Part shown: positions 38,191 to 47,072 of the stretch, in pieces | How the letters are laid out: the number at the start of each line of letters is the position of its first letter | How positions within the stretch are numbered: position 1 is the stretch's first letter | Source of the DNA: Blautia luti | GTDB lineage: Bacteria > Bacillota > Clostridia > Lachnospirales > Lachnospiraceae | Reading direction: 5' to 3' | Length of the DNA stretch: 64,000 nucleotides | Assembly: GCF_033096465.1 (NCBI RefSeq) | Contig: NZ_AP028156.1 | Span: 190,001-254,000, forward strand | Made by a program: the position numbers and the translations under genes | The notes under the pieces: generated by a model | What the model saw: only the letters and a program-made list of their open reading frames with translations | What the model was told of the DNA's origin: nothing | Databases searched by the model: none

Positions 38191-39009
38191 TCAGGACTGA
38201 AGAAGCGACTGTATGGTATATTCATGCAGCGCTTCTTTTTTCTGCCTGTCAATCTGCAGATAACGGGAATACAGAACATCCAGCATCAGCAGGATAGGAA
38301 ACTGCGGAGAAATGATGTTCCCACGCTCCAGATGTTCTTTACTGGCGAAGATCAGGGTTTCATCGCAGAATTCCTGGTATCCTTTGTCCTGTCTGGCAGT
38401 CATAAGAATAGTACAGGCGCCCTGCTTTTTCGCAGCACGAAGAGAAGAAATGATCTCTGCAGTTTCGCCGCTGACACTGATGGCAATAACCAGGCAGTCT
38501 TTTCCCAGAATAACAGAATTCATCTTCATCACGTGGCTGTCTGTAACTGCTTCAATATTCAATCCGATACGCATGAAACGCAGCTGCATCTCCTGTGCCA
38601 CCAGCCCGGAACTGCCTCGCCCGTACACATATACTCGTGGCATGGAAACCAGAAGATTCACGATCCGGGTGATCTGACTGTTGTCCAGAAGCGCGTTGCT
38701 CTTGTTCAGAAGTTCCTGGTAAGTATTGAATTCCTGAATATCGAAATCAGAAACCGTTTCCTCTTCATCCGGTTTCAGGATCTGCTTGTATTCATAGATA
38801 AATTCCCGGTATCCGTGAAAGCCACATTTCTGCGCGAAACGTGACAGAGATGCCTCAGATACGAAAAGCTGTGAAGCGATGGTACGTGAAGAAAAATCCT
38901 GTTCCTCTGTATTATGGATAAAAAAATCCCCAATGGTTCGTTCAAGGGGTGTAAATGTATGGTAATAAGATTCGATCAAAGGGATAATATTATGTCTGGC
39001 AGATGTCAT
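38191..39009 (-). CDS. RpiR family transcriptional regulator
   Basis: A 272-residue regulator with an N-terminal RpiR helix-turn-helix (about 1-80; SRTIASQLFVSEASLSRFAQ) and a C-terminal SIS phosphosugar-binding domain (about 110-245; RVYVYGRGSSGLVAQE and LVIAISVSGETAEI). Such proteins sense phosphorylated sugars. The start at 39009 has AGGAGG on the minus strand 6 bp upstream; earlier in-frame ATGs lack one. It is divergent from nagB across 314 bp, so it probably senses GlcNAc-6-P or GlcN-6-P and controls the nag operon. Confidence 0.9.
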   Translation of the reverse strand: MTSARHNIIPLIESYYHTFTPLERTIGDFFIHNTEEQDFSSRTIASQLFVSEASLSRFAQKCGFHGYREFIYEYKQILKPDEEETVSDFDIQEFNTYQELLNKSNALLDNSQITRIVNLLVSMPRVYVYGRGSSGLVAQEMQLRFMRIGLNIEAVTDSHVMKMNSVILGKDCLVIAISVSGETAEIISSLRAAKKQGACTILMTARQDKGYQEFCDETLIFASKEHLERGNIISPQFPILLMLDVLYSRYLQIDRQKKEALHEYTIQSLLQS

Positions 39010-39128
39010 AAGGCTCCTCCTGAAAAATATGTCCGGCTCAGACAGCCGTGTTCTGGTTAAAGTATACCACCCGATGGGCTCTGGTTTCAATATAGGAATG
39101 TAAATAATTTCAAATAATATAAAATATG

Positions 39129-39142
39129 TGAAAGAAATTTCA
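39129..39142. promoter_or_regulatory. possible RpiR operator
   Basis: TGAAA-GAAA-TTTCA has perfect 5-bp arms around 4 bp and lies between the divergent RpiR gene and nagB; a further TTTCAAATAA motif lies nearby at about 39108. The rest of the 314-bp gap shows no gene. Confidence 0.4.
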
Positions 39143-39219
39143 AAAACAACATAAAACCAGTTGAAAACAGGGATTTGTAAGGAAAACACTGAAAGAAGAT
39201 TCTAAACCAGACTGCTTTA

Positions 39220-39248
39220 TTGAAAATAAAATCAACAGGAATTATAAT
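39220..39248 (+). promoter_or_regulatory. sigma-A promoter of nagB-nagA-GH20
   Basis: TTGAAA and a perfect TATAAT are separated by 17 bp, 76 bp before nagB. Confidence 0.7.
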
Positions 39249-39323
39249 GAACTCACGAAACAAGATCAGCAGCTGACACTGCTGTAAAAAGATATAGAAA
39301 ATTACAAAAACAGGAGAATAAAT

Positions 39324-40064
39324 ATGACTATTTATGAAGGAAAAGATTATCAGGATGTAAGCAGAAAAGCAGCCAATATCATGTCTGCACAGATCATTAT
39401 GAAACCAAGAGCAGTTCTGGGACTGGCTACAGGTTCCACACCGGTGGGAATGTACAAACAGCTCATCGAATGGTATAAAAAAGGTGACCTGGATTTCTCA
39501 CAGGTTACCTCTGTAAACCTGGATGAGTACAAAGGTTTATCCGGAGACAACGACCAGAGTTACCGATACTTTATGAACCATAACCTGTTCGATCATGTAA
39601 ATATTGATAAAGCCAGAACCTACGTCCCCAATGGCCTGGAAGAAGACAGTGAAAAAGCCTGCGCAGAATACAACGAAATCATCCGCAGTGTAGGCGGCAT
39701 TGACATGCAGCTTCTGGGAATTGGTGGTAACGGACACATTGGTTTCAACGAACCAGGAGAAGCATTTGAAAAAGAAACCCACTGTGTAAATCTGACAGAA
39801 AGCACCATCAAAGCCAATGCCAGATTCTTCGAAAACATGGACGAAGTGCCGAAACAGGCGTATACTATGGGTATCAAAAGTATTATGTCAGCAAAAAAGA
39901 TCCTTCTGATCGCCACAGGTGCAGCGAAAGCAGATGCTCTTTATAAATCCCTGTATGGACCGATCACTCCGAATGTTCCTGCATCTATCCTGCAGCTCCA
40001 TCCGGATGTAACCGTAGTGGCAGACGAAGAAGCATTAAGCCTGATCAGAGCGAAGGGGCTGTAA
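39324..40064 (+). CDS. nagB: glucosamine-6-phosphate deaminase
   Basis: A 246-residue enzyme converting glucosamine 6-phosphate to fructose 6-phosphate and ammonia. Family motifs are clear: the phosphate loop LGLATGSTPVGMYKQL, the catalytic segment NLDEYKGLSG and LGIGGNGHIGFNEPG. Length fits the family (about 240-265). CAGGAGA precedes the ATG. It is the first gene of a three-gene operon with nagA (17 bp gap) and a GH20 enzyme. Confidence 0.97.
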   Translation: MTIYEGKDYQDVSRKAANIMSAQIIMKPRAVLGLATGSTPVGMYKQLIEWYKKGDLDFSQVTSVNLDEYKGLSGDNDQSYRYFMNHNLFDHVNIDKARTYVPNGLEEDSEKACAEYNEIIRSVGGIDMQLLGIGGNGHIGFNEPGEAFEKETHCVNLTESTIKANARFFENMDEVPKQAYTMGIKSIMSAKKILLIATGAAKADALYKSLYGPITPNVPASILQLHPDVTVVADEEALSLIRAKGL

Positions 40065-40081
40065 AAGGAGTGTAGATTTTC

Positions 40082-41185
40082 ATGATTATCACAAATGGTA
40101 AGGTCTTCCAGGAAGACGGAAGTTATAAAGTAATGGATCTGTATGTGGAGAACGGCAGACTGGTATCTTCACCGGAAGAAGTAACGGACAAAACACAGCT
40201 TGATGCAGCAGGGCTTAAAGTTCTTCCGGGACTGGTGGATATCCACAGCCACGGTGCGAAGAGACATGATTTCTCAGATGCAGACACTGGCGGACTGAAA
40301 GTGATCCTTCAGTATGAGAAATCACAGGGCGTGACTTCCTACTGCCCTACATCCATGACTCTTCCGAAAGAAGAACTTCTGGCTATTTTCCAGACAGCAG
40401 CAGATGTAGAACAGGATGACACCTGTGCCCATATCGTAGGTATCAATATGGAGGGACCTTTCCTGGATCCTGCGAAAAAAGGCGCTCATGTGGAAGGATA
40501 TATCCGCAAACCGGATGTAGAATTTTTCCGCGAATGCAATAAGGCAGCCAATGGCATGATAAAAGTAGTAACTCTGGCTCCCAACATGGAGGGCGCAGAA
40601 GAATTTATCAAAGAACTGCACGACGAAGTAGTGATCTCCCTGGGGCATACAGGTGCTGATTATGACTGCGCGGCGAAAGCCATGAAAGAGGGTGCTCTTC
40701 ATGTAACCCATCTTTATAATGCCATGAATCCTATGGGACACCGTGCACCGGGAATGATCGGTGCAGCAGCAGACAATGAAGAATGTATGGTGGAACTGAT
40801 CGGTGACGGAATCCATATCCATCCGGTCACAGTCCGCAACACATTCCGCCTGTTCGGACCGGAGAGAGTGGTTCTCATCAGTGATTCCATGATGGCCACA
40901 GGTATGGAAAACGGTACCTATGAACTGGGCGGACAGGAAGTAACCATGAAAGACCGTAAGGCTACTCTGGCAGACGGAACCATCGCAGGCTCTGCTACCA
41001 ATCTTTTCGAGTGCATGAAGTGTGTGATCTCCATGGGAGTTCCGGAAGGGGAAGCAATCCTGGCAGCTACCAGAAACCCGGCGAAGAGCATCGGTATTTA
41101 TGAGGAAACAGGTTCTCTTACACCTGGAAAAAGAGCAGATATCGTGCTTGCAGACGATAATCTGAATATTGTAAAAGTCCTTTAA
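40082..41185 (+). CDS. nagA: N-acetylglucosamine-6-phosphate deacetylase
   Basis: A 367-residue amidohydrolase that removes the acetyl group from GlcNAc-6-P. Metal-binding and substrate motifs are present: the HSHGAKRHD loop, NMEGPFLDP, SLGHTGADY, HLYNAMNPMGHRAPG and LISDSMMATG. It supplies the substrate for NagB. AAAGGAG lies about 12 bp before the ATG. Confidence 0.96.
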   Translation: MIITNGKVFQEDGSYKVMDLYVENGRLVSSPEEVTDKTQLDAAGLKVLPGLVDIHSHGAKRHDFSDADTGGLKVILQYEKSQGVTSYCPTSMTLPKEELLAIFQTAADVEQDDTCAHIVGINMEGPFLDPAKKGAHVEGYIRKPDVEFFRECNKAANGMIKVVTLAPNMEGAEEFIKELHDEVVISLGHTGADYDCAAKAMKEGALHVTHLYNAMNPMGHRAPGMIGAAADNEECMVELIGDGIHIHPVTVRNTFRLFGPERVVLISDSMMATGMENGTYELGGQEVTMKDRKATLADGTIAGSATNLFECMKCVISMGVPEGEAILAATRNPAKSIGIYEETGSLTPGKRADIVLADDNLNIVKVL

Positions 41186-41207
41186 ATGGATCACATATCA
41201 TACATAG

Positions 41208-41236
41208 AATCGGGCGTGTAACAACGCCCGATTTTT
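41208..41236 (+). terminator. terminator after nagA
   Basis: AATCGGGCGT and ACGCCCGATT form a perfect stem with a short loop, followed by TTT. Expression of the GH20 gene would need read-through or its own promoter, so it may be expressed at a lower level than nagBA. Confidence 0.85.
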
Positions 41237-41264
41237 AACCAAATCAAGCCGAGGAGAAAATTCT

Positions 41265-43166
41265 ATGAAAATAAAATTTCAGGGAACTGCGCAGGACATT
41301 GCACAGATCGAAGAAGGAACCTGCCTGATGCTGCAGGACTCGGTTCTTCACAGCTGCCTGTCAGGGAAAGACAGCATGACAGCAGAACTGAAAGTAACCT
41401 TTACAGACGCTCCGGATCTTACTGTAAAGAGAACCGGCACACAGGCAGAGATCACCTGCCAGAAACCGTCCCATTATTACCGTGGACTTACCTGGCTTCT
41501 GCACAATCTGGATCAGGAAACATATGAAAAAAGGGAAACTGCGTATTTCCCACGAAACGGTCTGATGCTGGACTGCTCCCGCAACAGCGTCTTCACTGTG
41601 GAGAAAGTGAAATCCATGATCCGCATCCTGGCACGCATGGGAATGAATGTGCTGATGCTTTACACAGAGGACACTTACGAGGTAAAAGACGAACCGTATT
41701 TCGGAGCTTACAGAGGCAGATACAGCGCAGCGGAAATCCGTGAAATGGATGATTATGCGCAGAAATTCGGAGTAGAACTGGTTCCCTGTATCCAGACTCT
41801 GGCCCATCTCCACAATGCCCTGAAATGGCCTGGTGGGGAGAAGATCAAAGACACTGCCGACATCCTTCAGGTAGGAAAGGAAGAAACCTATCAGTTCATC
41901 GAAAGGATGCTGAAATCTGTAAAAGAAGCTTTTCATACTGATCGCGTTCATCTGGGAATGGATGAGGCAGTGCAGCTTGGACTGGGAAATTATCTGCAGG
42001 AAAACGGATACAAAAAGAGTTCCACGCTGATCCGGGAACACTGTGACAGAGTACTGGCAATCTGTAAAAAACTTGACCTGAAACCAATGATGTGGAGCGA
42101 TATGTACATCACATCCAACACAGGCGGCGGATACTATGAAGTACCGGAAAATGCAGACTGCAGTACTTGGGAAAAACCAGATCCGGATCTTGGAATGGTG
42201 TACTGGGATTACTACAATGCAGATCCGAAAGTGTACGAAAAAATGCTCCGGGTTCATGAACAGCTTTCTCCAAACACCGTTTTCGCCGGAGGCTGCTGGA
42301 TCTGGAATGGCATTGCGCCAAACTATTCCAGAAGCTACGTATGTACGAAAGCAGCACTGCAGGTATGTAAGAAATACCAGGTACAGGAAGTACTTTGCAC
42401 TGCATGGCAGGACAATGGTACAGAGACACCGGTGGACACCATTCTTCCGGGTGCAGCTCTGTTTGCACATCTGGGATTTCATAAAGATTTCGACCAGAAA
42501 GCTCTGGAAGAGGAATTTGCCAATGCCACAGGTGGAAATCTGGAGAACTTCCTGAAACTGGATCGTTTTGACCGGCTGTTTCTGGGAGAGAAGGACAATC
42601 TGGCATCCGAGAATCCTTCGAAATATCTCCTGTATCAGGATGCACTTCTGGGAATTTTTGACTATCATCTGCAGGGAAAAGATGCTGCAGGATACTACCG
42701 GAGACTGGCACAGGAACTGGAAGGCTGTGTGCTGGAAGCAGGCTGCTACACCAGGTTATTTGCCTATTACCACTGTCTGGCACAGGTGCTCTCCGAGAAA
42801 GCAGATCTGGGAGTAAAGATCAAAGCTGCCTATGATGCACATGATCTGTCCACATTGCAGAGCATCAGTGAGGAAAAAATCCCACATATCATCACTCAGA
42901 TGTGGAAACTGAAAGATCTCAGAGAGGATCTGTGGATGGAAGACGGGAAACCATTCGGATACGAACTCATCGATCTTCGTCTGGGTGGGGTGCTCACACG
43001 CCTTGAAAGCTGCAGCCGAAGACTGGAGAAATATATGCAGGGAGCTCTTCCGAAACTGGAAGAATTGGAAGGGGAAAGACTTCCCTATTTCGGCGAAGGA
43101 GAAACAGCTATCGAAAACAGATGGCAGAGAGCCATCAGCGGAGCTGATCTGACAGATACCATCTGA
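41265..43166 (+). CDS. GH20 beta-N-acetylhexosaminidase
   Basis: A 633-residue glycoside hydrolase of family 20. The catalytic Asp-Glu pair is in HLGMDEAVQLG, in a (beta/alpha)8 barrel starting near FPRNGLMLDCSRN (about residue 95). The N-terminal ~90 residues form the usual alpha/beta domain, and a long helical C-terminal region of about 220 residues follows. There is no signal peptide, so it should remove terminal GlcNAc or GalNAc from imported oligosaccharides in the cytoplasm. GAGGAGA precedes the ATG. Its place after nagBA supports a catabolic role on mucin- or chitin-derived sugars. Confidence 0.92.
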   Translation: MKIKFQGTAQDIAQIEEGTCLMLQDSVLHSCLSGKDSMTAELKVTFTDAPDLTVKRTGTQAEITCQKPSHYYRGLTWLLHNLDQETYEKRETAYFPRNGLMLDCSRNSVFTVEKVKSMIRILARMGMNVLMLYTEDTYEVKDEPYFGAYRGRYSAAEIREMDDYAQKFGVELVPCIQTLAHLHNALKWPGGEKIKDTADILQVGKEETYQFIERMLKSVKEAFHTDRVHLGMDEAVQLGLGNYLQENGYKKSSTLIREHCDRVLAICKKLDLKPMMWSDMYITSNTGGGYYEVPENADCSTWEKPDPDLGMVYWDYYNADPKVYEKMLRVHEQLSPNTVFAGGCWIWNGIAPNYSRSYVCTKAALQVCKKYQVQEVLCTAWQDNGTETPVDTILPGAALFAHLGFHKDFDQKALEEEFANATGGNLENFLKLDRFDRLFLGEKDNLASENPSKYLLYQDALLGIFDYHLQGKDAAGYYRRLAQELEGCVLEAGCYTRLFAYYHCLAQVLSEKADLGVKIKAAYDAHDLSTLQSISEEKIPHIITQMWKLKDLREDLWMEDGKPFGYELIDLRLGGVLTRLESCSRRLEKYMQGALPKLEELEGERLPYFGEGETAIENRWQRAISGADLTDTI

Positions 43167-43183
43167 TCATATAATTTATGTAA

Positions 43184-43237
43184 CGAAGCGCAGGCATACC
43201 GCAGACCCGGACAGGGTGCACAATGGCCTGCGCTTCT
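43184..43237 (+). terminator. hairpin after the GH20 gene
   Basis: GAAGCGCAGGC and GCCTGCGCTTC form a perfect 11-bp stem around a loop of about 30 nt. The T-tract after it is weak (TTGTCAATT), so termination may be partial. Confidence 0.65.
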
Positions 43238-43308
43238 TGTCAATTATGCAGGGGTATGATATATTTGAAAATAGATATATTTGAAAAGACGAAAGGACGG
43301 AACCAACA

Positions 43309-44040
43309 ATGAAATTACTGATCGTACGTCACGGAGATCCGGATTATACCATTGATTCACTGACAGAAAAAGGCTGGAGAGAGGCCAGGTATCTCGCACA
43401 GAAACTGTCGAAGCTGGAGATAAAAGATTTCTATGTTTCTCCTCTGGGAAGAGCAAAAGATACAGCCTCCTGCACCCTGAAAAAAATGAACCGCACAGCC
43501 ACAGAATGTGACTGGCTGAAAGAATTTGACGTATTTATCAACCGGCCGGATGTGACAGACCGTAAGATCATTCCATGGGACTGGCTTCCCCAGGACTGGA
43601 CAATGGACGAGAGATTCTATCAGTATGACCACTGGTTTGAGAACGAAAGAATACAGGATTCTGATGTAAAAGAGTATTATGATCATGTAACAGGGAAGTT
43701 TGATGAAGTCCTGGCTAAACATGGATATGTACGGGAAGGACACTATTACAGGGTGGAGAAAGAAAACGAAGATACACTGGTATTTTTCTGCCATTTCGGT
43801 CTGGAATGTGTGCTGGTCAGCCACCTTCTCAGTGTTTCACCTATGGTATTGTGGCATGGAGCATGTGCGGCACCAAGTTCTGTGACGACCTTTCATACAG
43901 AAGAGAGAAGACAGGGGATCGCCAGCTTCCGTATGAGTTCTTTCGGAGATATTTCACATCTGTATGCCAACGATGAACCGCCGGCATTTGCTGCCAGATT
44001 CTGTGAAACATACAGCAATGATAAACAGCGTCATGATTGA
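43309..44040 (+). CDS. histidine phosphatase family protein
   Basis: A 243-residue member of the phosphoglycerate mutase-like superfamily. The catalytic RHG motif is at the N terminus (LLIVRHGDPDY) and the second His lies in FFCHFGLECVLVSHLL. Family members are phosphatases or mutases acting on small phosphorylated metabolites. A loose AGGACGG precedes the ATG. It lies 27 bp ahead of the esterase gene and may be cotranscribed with it. The substrate is unknown. Confidence 0.88.
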   Translation: MKLLIVRHGDPDYTIDSLTEKGWREARYLAQKLSKLEIKDFYVSPLGRAKDTASCTLKKMNRTATECDWLKEFDVFINRPDVTDRKIIPWDWLPQDWTMDERFYQYDHWFENERIQDSDVKEYYDHVTGKFDEVLAKHGYVREGHYYRVEKENEDTLVFFCHFGLECVLVSHLLSVSPMVLWHGACAAPSSVTTFHTEERRQGIASFRMSSFGDISHLYANDEPPAFAARFCETYSNDKQRHD

Positions 44041-44067
44041 TCATGGCAGCAGAAAGAGGAAAAAATA

Positions 44068-45042
44068 TTGATATCGAAGACAATGAAAACTGTTTTACAC
44101 GCACTTTCTTATGGAAATATAGAGGTGGATTCTTCCAGAAAACTGGCTGATCTTAAGCAGTTGGATGCAACCCGGATTTTTTTGAAAAAGCTGGATGCCA
44201 GGGTATATAATGGAGATCATGAAGTACCTGTACGCCTGTATTTCCCCACAGAAGAAGCCATGGAGGCAGGAATTGCAGAGGGAACTACCTTTCCTGTACT
44301 TCTGTTTTTCCATGGAGGCGGATGGGTGACAGAGAGTGTGGAAAATTATGACCGTGTGTGTTCCAGAATGGCACAGGCTACCGCCCATATCGTAGTATCT
44401 GTGGAATACAGACTGGCACCGGAGCATAAATTTCCGATACCGCTGGAAGACTGTTATGCAGCTGCGAAAGCACTTTATACCAACCAGCTGATCCTTCATA
44501 CAGATCCGGAGAAGATTACGATCATCGGTGACAGTGCAGGTGGAAATCTCACAGCAGCAGTATGCCTGATGGCCAGAGACAGGGGAGAATTTACCCCCAG
44601 ACGACAGATCCTGATCTATCCGGCAGTAGGAAACTGCTATACAGAAGAATCTCCTTACAGATCGGTGCATGAGAATGGCAGTGATTATCTGCTTACAGCA
44701 GTAAAAATGGAAGATTATCTGAACCTTTATCAGAGAACAGAGGAAGACAGAAAGAATCCGTATTTCTCTCCACTTCAGGAAAAAGATCTAAAGGATCTGC
44801 CGGAAACGCTGATCCTGACAGCGGAGTATGATCCTCTCAGAGATGAAGGAGAAGTATACGGGAGGAAGCTGGAAGCAGCAGGAAACAGGGTGGAGGTACA
44901 CCGGATCCGCGGTGCATTTCATGGATTTTTTGCATTGGGGATTAAATTTCTGCATGTGCAGGAGAGTTTCAGATTTATCAATGGATTTCTGAATGACAGT
45001 TATTTACGAAACAATATACTGGCTTCTTCAGAAACGAAATAA
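44068..45042 (+). CDS. alpha/beta hydrolase, hormone-sensitive-lipase-like esterase
   Basis: A 324-residue alpha/beta hydrolase. The oxyanion-hole motif HGGGW (in FFHGGGWVTES), the nucleophile elbow GDSAGGN, the acid in AEYDPLRDEGE and the final His in AFHGFFALG give a complete triad. This pattern is that of the HSL/acetyl-esterase group. The start is TTG at 44068 after AGAGGA. It is followed 15 bp later by a condensation-type acyltransferase gene, so both may act on one acylated product. The substrate is unknown. Confidence 0.9.
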   Translation: MISKTMKTVLHALSYGNIEVDSSRKLADLKQLDATRIFLKKLDARVYNGDHEVPVRLYFPTEEAMEAGIAEGTTFPVLLFFHGGGWVTESVENYDRVCSRMAQATAHIVVSVEYRLAPEHKFPIPLEDCYAAAKALYTNQLILHTDPEKITIIGDSAGGNLTAAVCLMARDRGEFTPRRQILIYPAVGNCYTEESPYRSVHENGSDYLLTAVKMEDYLNLYQRTEEDRKNPYFSPLQEKDLKDLPETLILTAEYDPLRDEGEVYGRKLEAAGNRVEVHRIRGAFHGFFALGIKFLHVQESFRFINGFLNDSYLRNNILASSETK

Positions 45043-45057
45043 GAAAGCAGGAGAAAG

Positions 45058-46878
45058 ATGGAAGCAGGTTATTCAAAATGGAGAAAACTTGATAATGCAG
45101 CATTGGCTTTTCCTCTGGTTACAGGGAAAAATGACACCAGAGTTTTCAGATTTTACTGCCAGCTGAAAGAGGAGGTTGCCGGTGAAGTTCTGCAGACAGC
45201 ACTGGATCAGACCATGGAGAAATATCCGCTGTTTCAGACTGTGCTGAGAAAGGGATTGTTCTGGTTTTATCTGGAGCACAGGGAACTGCGTGCCCTGGCA
45301 GTACCGGAGACAGAACCGCCCTGCAGCAGACTGTATATTCCGGACAAAAAGACCCTGCTGTTTCAGGTAAGCTATTATAAAAATAGGATCAACTTCGAGG
45401 TATTTCATGCGCTGACAGATGGAACAGGAGCTATGCATTTTCTGCAGGAACTGGTGCAGAATTATCTGATCCTGGCACATCCCCAGGCAGGACTTCCCCG
45501 GATAGAAACAGCAGAAGAAACAACCTGGGGAGACCAGGAAGAGGATAGTTTTTCCCAGTATTATTCTTCAGATATGCCCAGAGACAAAGAGAAGAAAAAG
45601 CCTGCTGTAAAGCTGAAAGGGGAGAAACTTCTTCATTCAGATATGCACATCACAGAAATTGGAATCCCAGTAAAAGAAATCCATGCAAAGGCGAAATCCT
45701 ACGGTGTTTCCATTACAGTACTGCTTACGGCCATGATGCTGTGTGCCATTCATGAAGAAGTTCCCAGGAGCCGCCAGAACCGGCCGGTGGCATTGATGAT
45801 CCCTGTGAATCTGAGAAATTATTTTCCGTCACAGTCTATGGCGAATTTCTTCGGATGGATCGAAGTGGGTTATACTTTTACAGATCATACAGTGTTTACG
45901 GAAGTCCTTCAAGCAGTGAAGGATCAGTTTAAACAGGAACTGGTAAAAGAGAAGATTGCCATGCACATGAATGGATATGTGCGGCTTGAGAAGAATCCTC
46001 TGGTGCGAGCAGTACCGCTGGAAATCAAAAAATATTTCCTGATGGTAGGTGCGGAGCTTGGAAGCAGAAGCATTACTGCTGTGTATTCCAACATCGGGAT
46101 TGTACGTTTTCCGGAAGAATATCAGAAATTTATTGAACGTTTCGGCATTTTTGCAAGCACGGATTCTCTGCAGATGTGTTCCTGTTCCTATGGAGATGCG
46201 ATGACGCTTGGCTTCACTTCGAAGATCCCGGATAACAGTATTGAGAGGAATTTTCTGCGGATGCTGAAGGAAGAGGAGATTTCCTGCAGGGAAGAGCGAA
46301 ATGATTTCCCGGGCTGTACAGAAGCCGGAAAGCTGGTGAAAAAGGAGAACCGGAAAGTGGTACAGGAGTTCAGTTTTCTGTGTCTGGTGATCGCGGTGAT
46401 CTGTGGAATGGTAAATTATCTTGCAGAAGGAACTCTGAACTGGTTCTGGTTTGCAGGGGCAGGCTGTGTCTGTGCATGGCTGGTGGTAATGGTGGCGTAT
46501 TTCAAGAGAAGAAATATTCTGAAGAATGAAATGTGGCAGCTTTTGATCGTGACGGTGATCGCCATCTTGTGGGATGTTTTTACAGGATGGAGAGGCTGGT
46601 CTGTGGACTTCGTTTTTCCGGTGGGAGTGCTTGCAGTGCTGATCTCTGTTCCGGTGATCGCGAAGATCAGCAGGCTGGCCCGGGAAGAATATCTTTTCTA
46701 TCTTATCCAGGCCTGTCTGGCAGGTCTTGTTTCCATTATTCTGATCTGTACCGGACTTGTAACTTTCCGGTATCCTTCTGTAATCTGCGCAGGGATCAGT
46801 TTTCTTACCCTTGCAGGACTGTTTATTTTCAGGCAGAAGGAGATGCTGCGGGAGTTTCATAAGAAGCTGAGAATGTAG
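45058..46878 (+). CDS. condensation-type acyltransferase fused to a membrane tail
   Basis: A 606-residue protein. The first ~420 residues resemble the chloramphenicol-acetyltransferase/condensation superfamily (alcohol acetyltransferase-like), with the active-site motif HALTDGTGAMHFL (HxxxDG) near residue 120 and PVALMIPVNLRNYFP near 250. The last ~170 residues hold about six membrane helices, matching a domain I recall as DUF6320, found in Lachnospiraceae. Thus the catalytic part is probably tethered to the membrane. AGGAGAAAG precedes the ATG. Paired with the upstream esterase, it may acylate a lipid, glycolipid or alcohol. That is an inference. Confidence 0.8.
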   Translation: MEAGYSKWRKLDNAALAFPLVTGKNDTRVFRFYCQLKEEVAGEVLQTALDQTMEKYPLFQTVLRKGLFWFYLEHRELRALAVPETEPPCSRLYIPDKKTLLFQVSYYKNRINFEVFHALTDGTGAMHFLQELVQNYLILAHPQAGLPRIETAEETTWGDQEEDSFSQYYSSDMPRDKEKKKPAVKLKGEKLLHSDMHITEIGIPVKEIHAKAKSYGVSITVLLTAMMLCAIHEEVPRSRQNRPVALMIPVNLRNYFPSQSMANFFGWIEVGYTFTDHTVFTEVLQAVKDQFKQELVKEKIAMHMNGYVRLEKNPLVRAVPLEIKKYFLMVGAELGSRSITAVYSNIGIVRFPEEYQKFIERFGIFASTDSLQMCSCSYGDAMTLGFTSKIPDNSIERNFLRMLKEEEISCREERNDFPGCTEAGKLVKKENRKVVQEFSFLCLVIAVICGMVNYLAEGTLNWFWFAGAGCVCAWLVVMVAYFKRRNILKNEMWQLLIVTVIAILWDVFTGWRGWSVDFVFPVGVLAVLISVPVIAKISRLAREEYLFYLIQACLAGLVSIILICTGLVTFRYPSVICAGISFLTLAGLFIFRQKEMLREFHKKLRM

Positions 46879-46889
46879 GAAATTGAATG

Positions 46890-46940
46890 ATAAAAGCCGT
46901 ATTTCGACGACTCAAATTGTGTTGAAATACGGCTTTTGTT
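46890..46940. terminator. bidirectional terminator
   Basis: AAAAGCCGTATTTC and GAAATACGGCTTTT form a perfect 14-bp stem around an 18-nt loop, between the convergent acyltransferase and thiC genes. Confidence 0.92.
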
Positions 46941-47072
46941 TATTGTAGAAAAGACAGTAACTATGGCAAAAACTATCTTTCTATAAGCATTTGTTTCGAA
47001 AACAATGTAACAGACCTATTGTTAAACGTATAAAATCATTTATTTCAATGTTTGCCTGATCTGGCTATAAGA

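Noticed and set aside
40322..41194. 290-codon open frame on the minus strand over nagA
   Set aside because: Shadow frame of a highly conserved gene, with Cys/His-rich composition and no family match.
41361..42668. 435-codon open frame on the minus strand
   Set aside because: It is the antisense shadow of the GH20 gene, rich in Cys/His/Phe, with no family features or ribosome binding site.
45829..46860. 343-codon open frame on the minus strand
   Set aside because: It is antisense to the acyltransferase gene, has unlikely composition (His/Lys/Gln-rich) and no motif.
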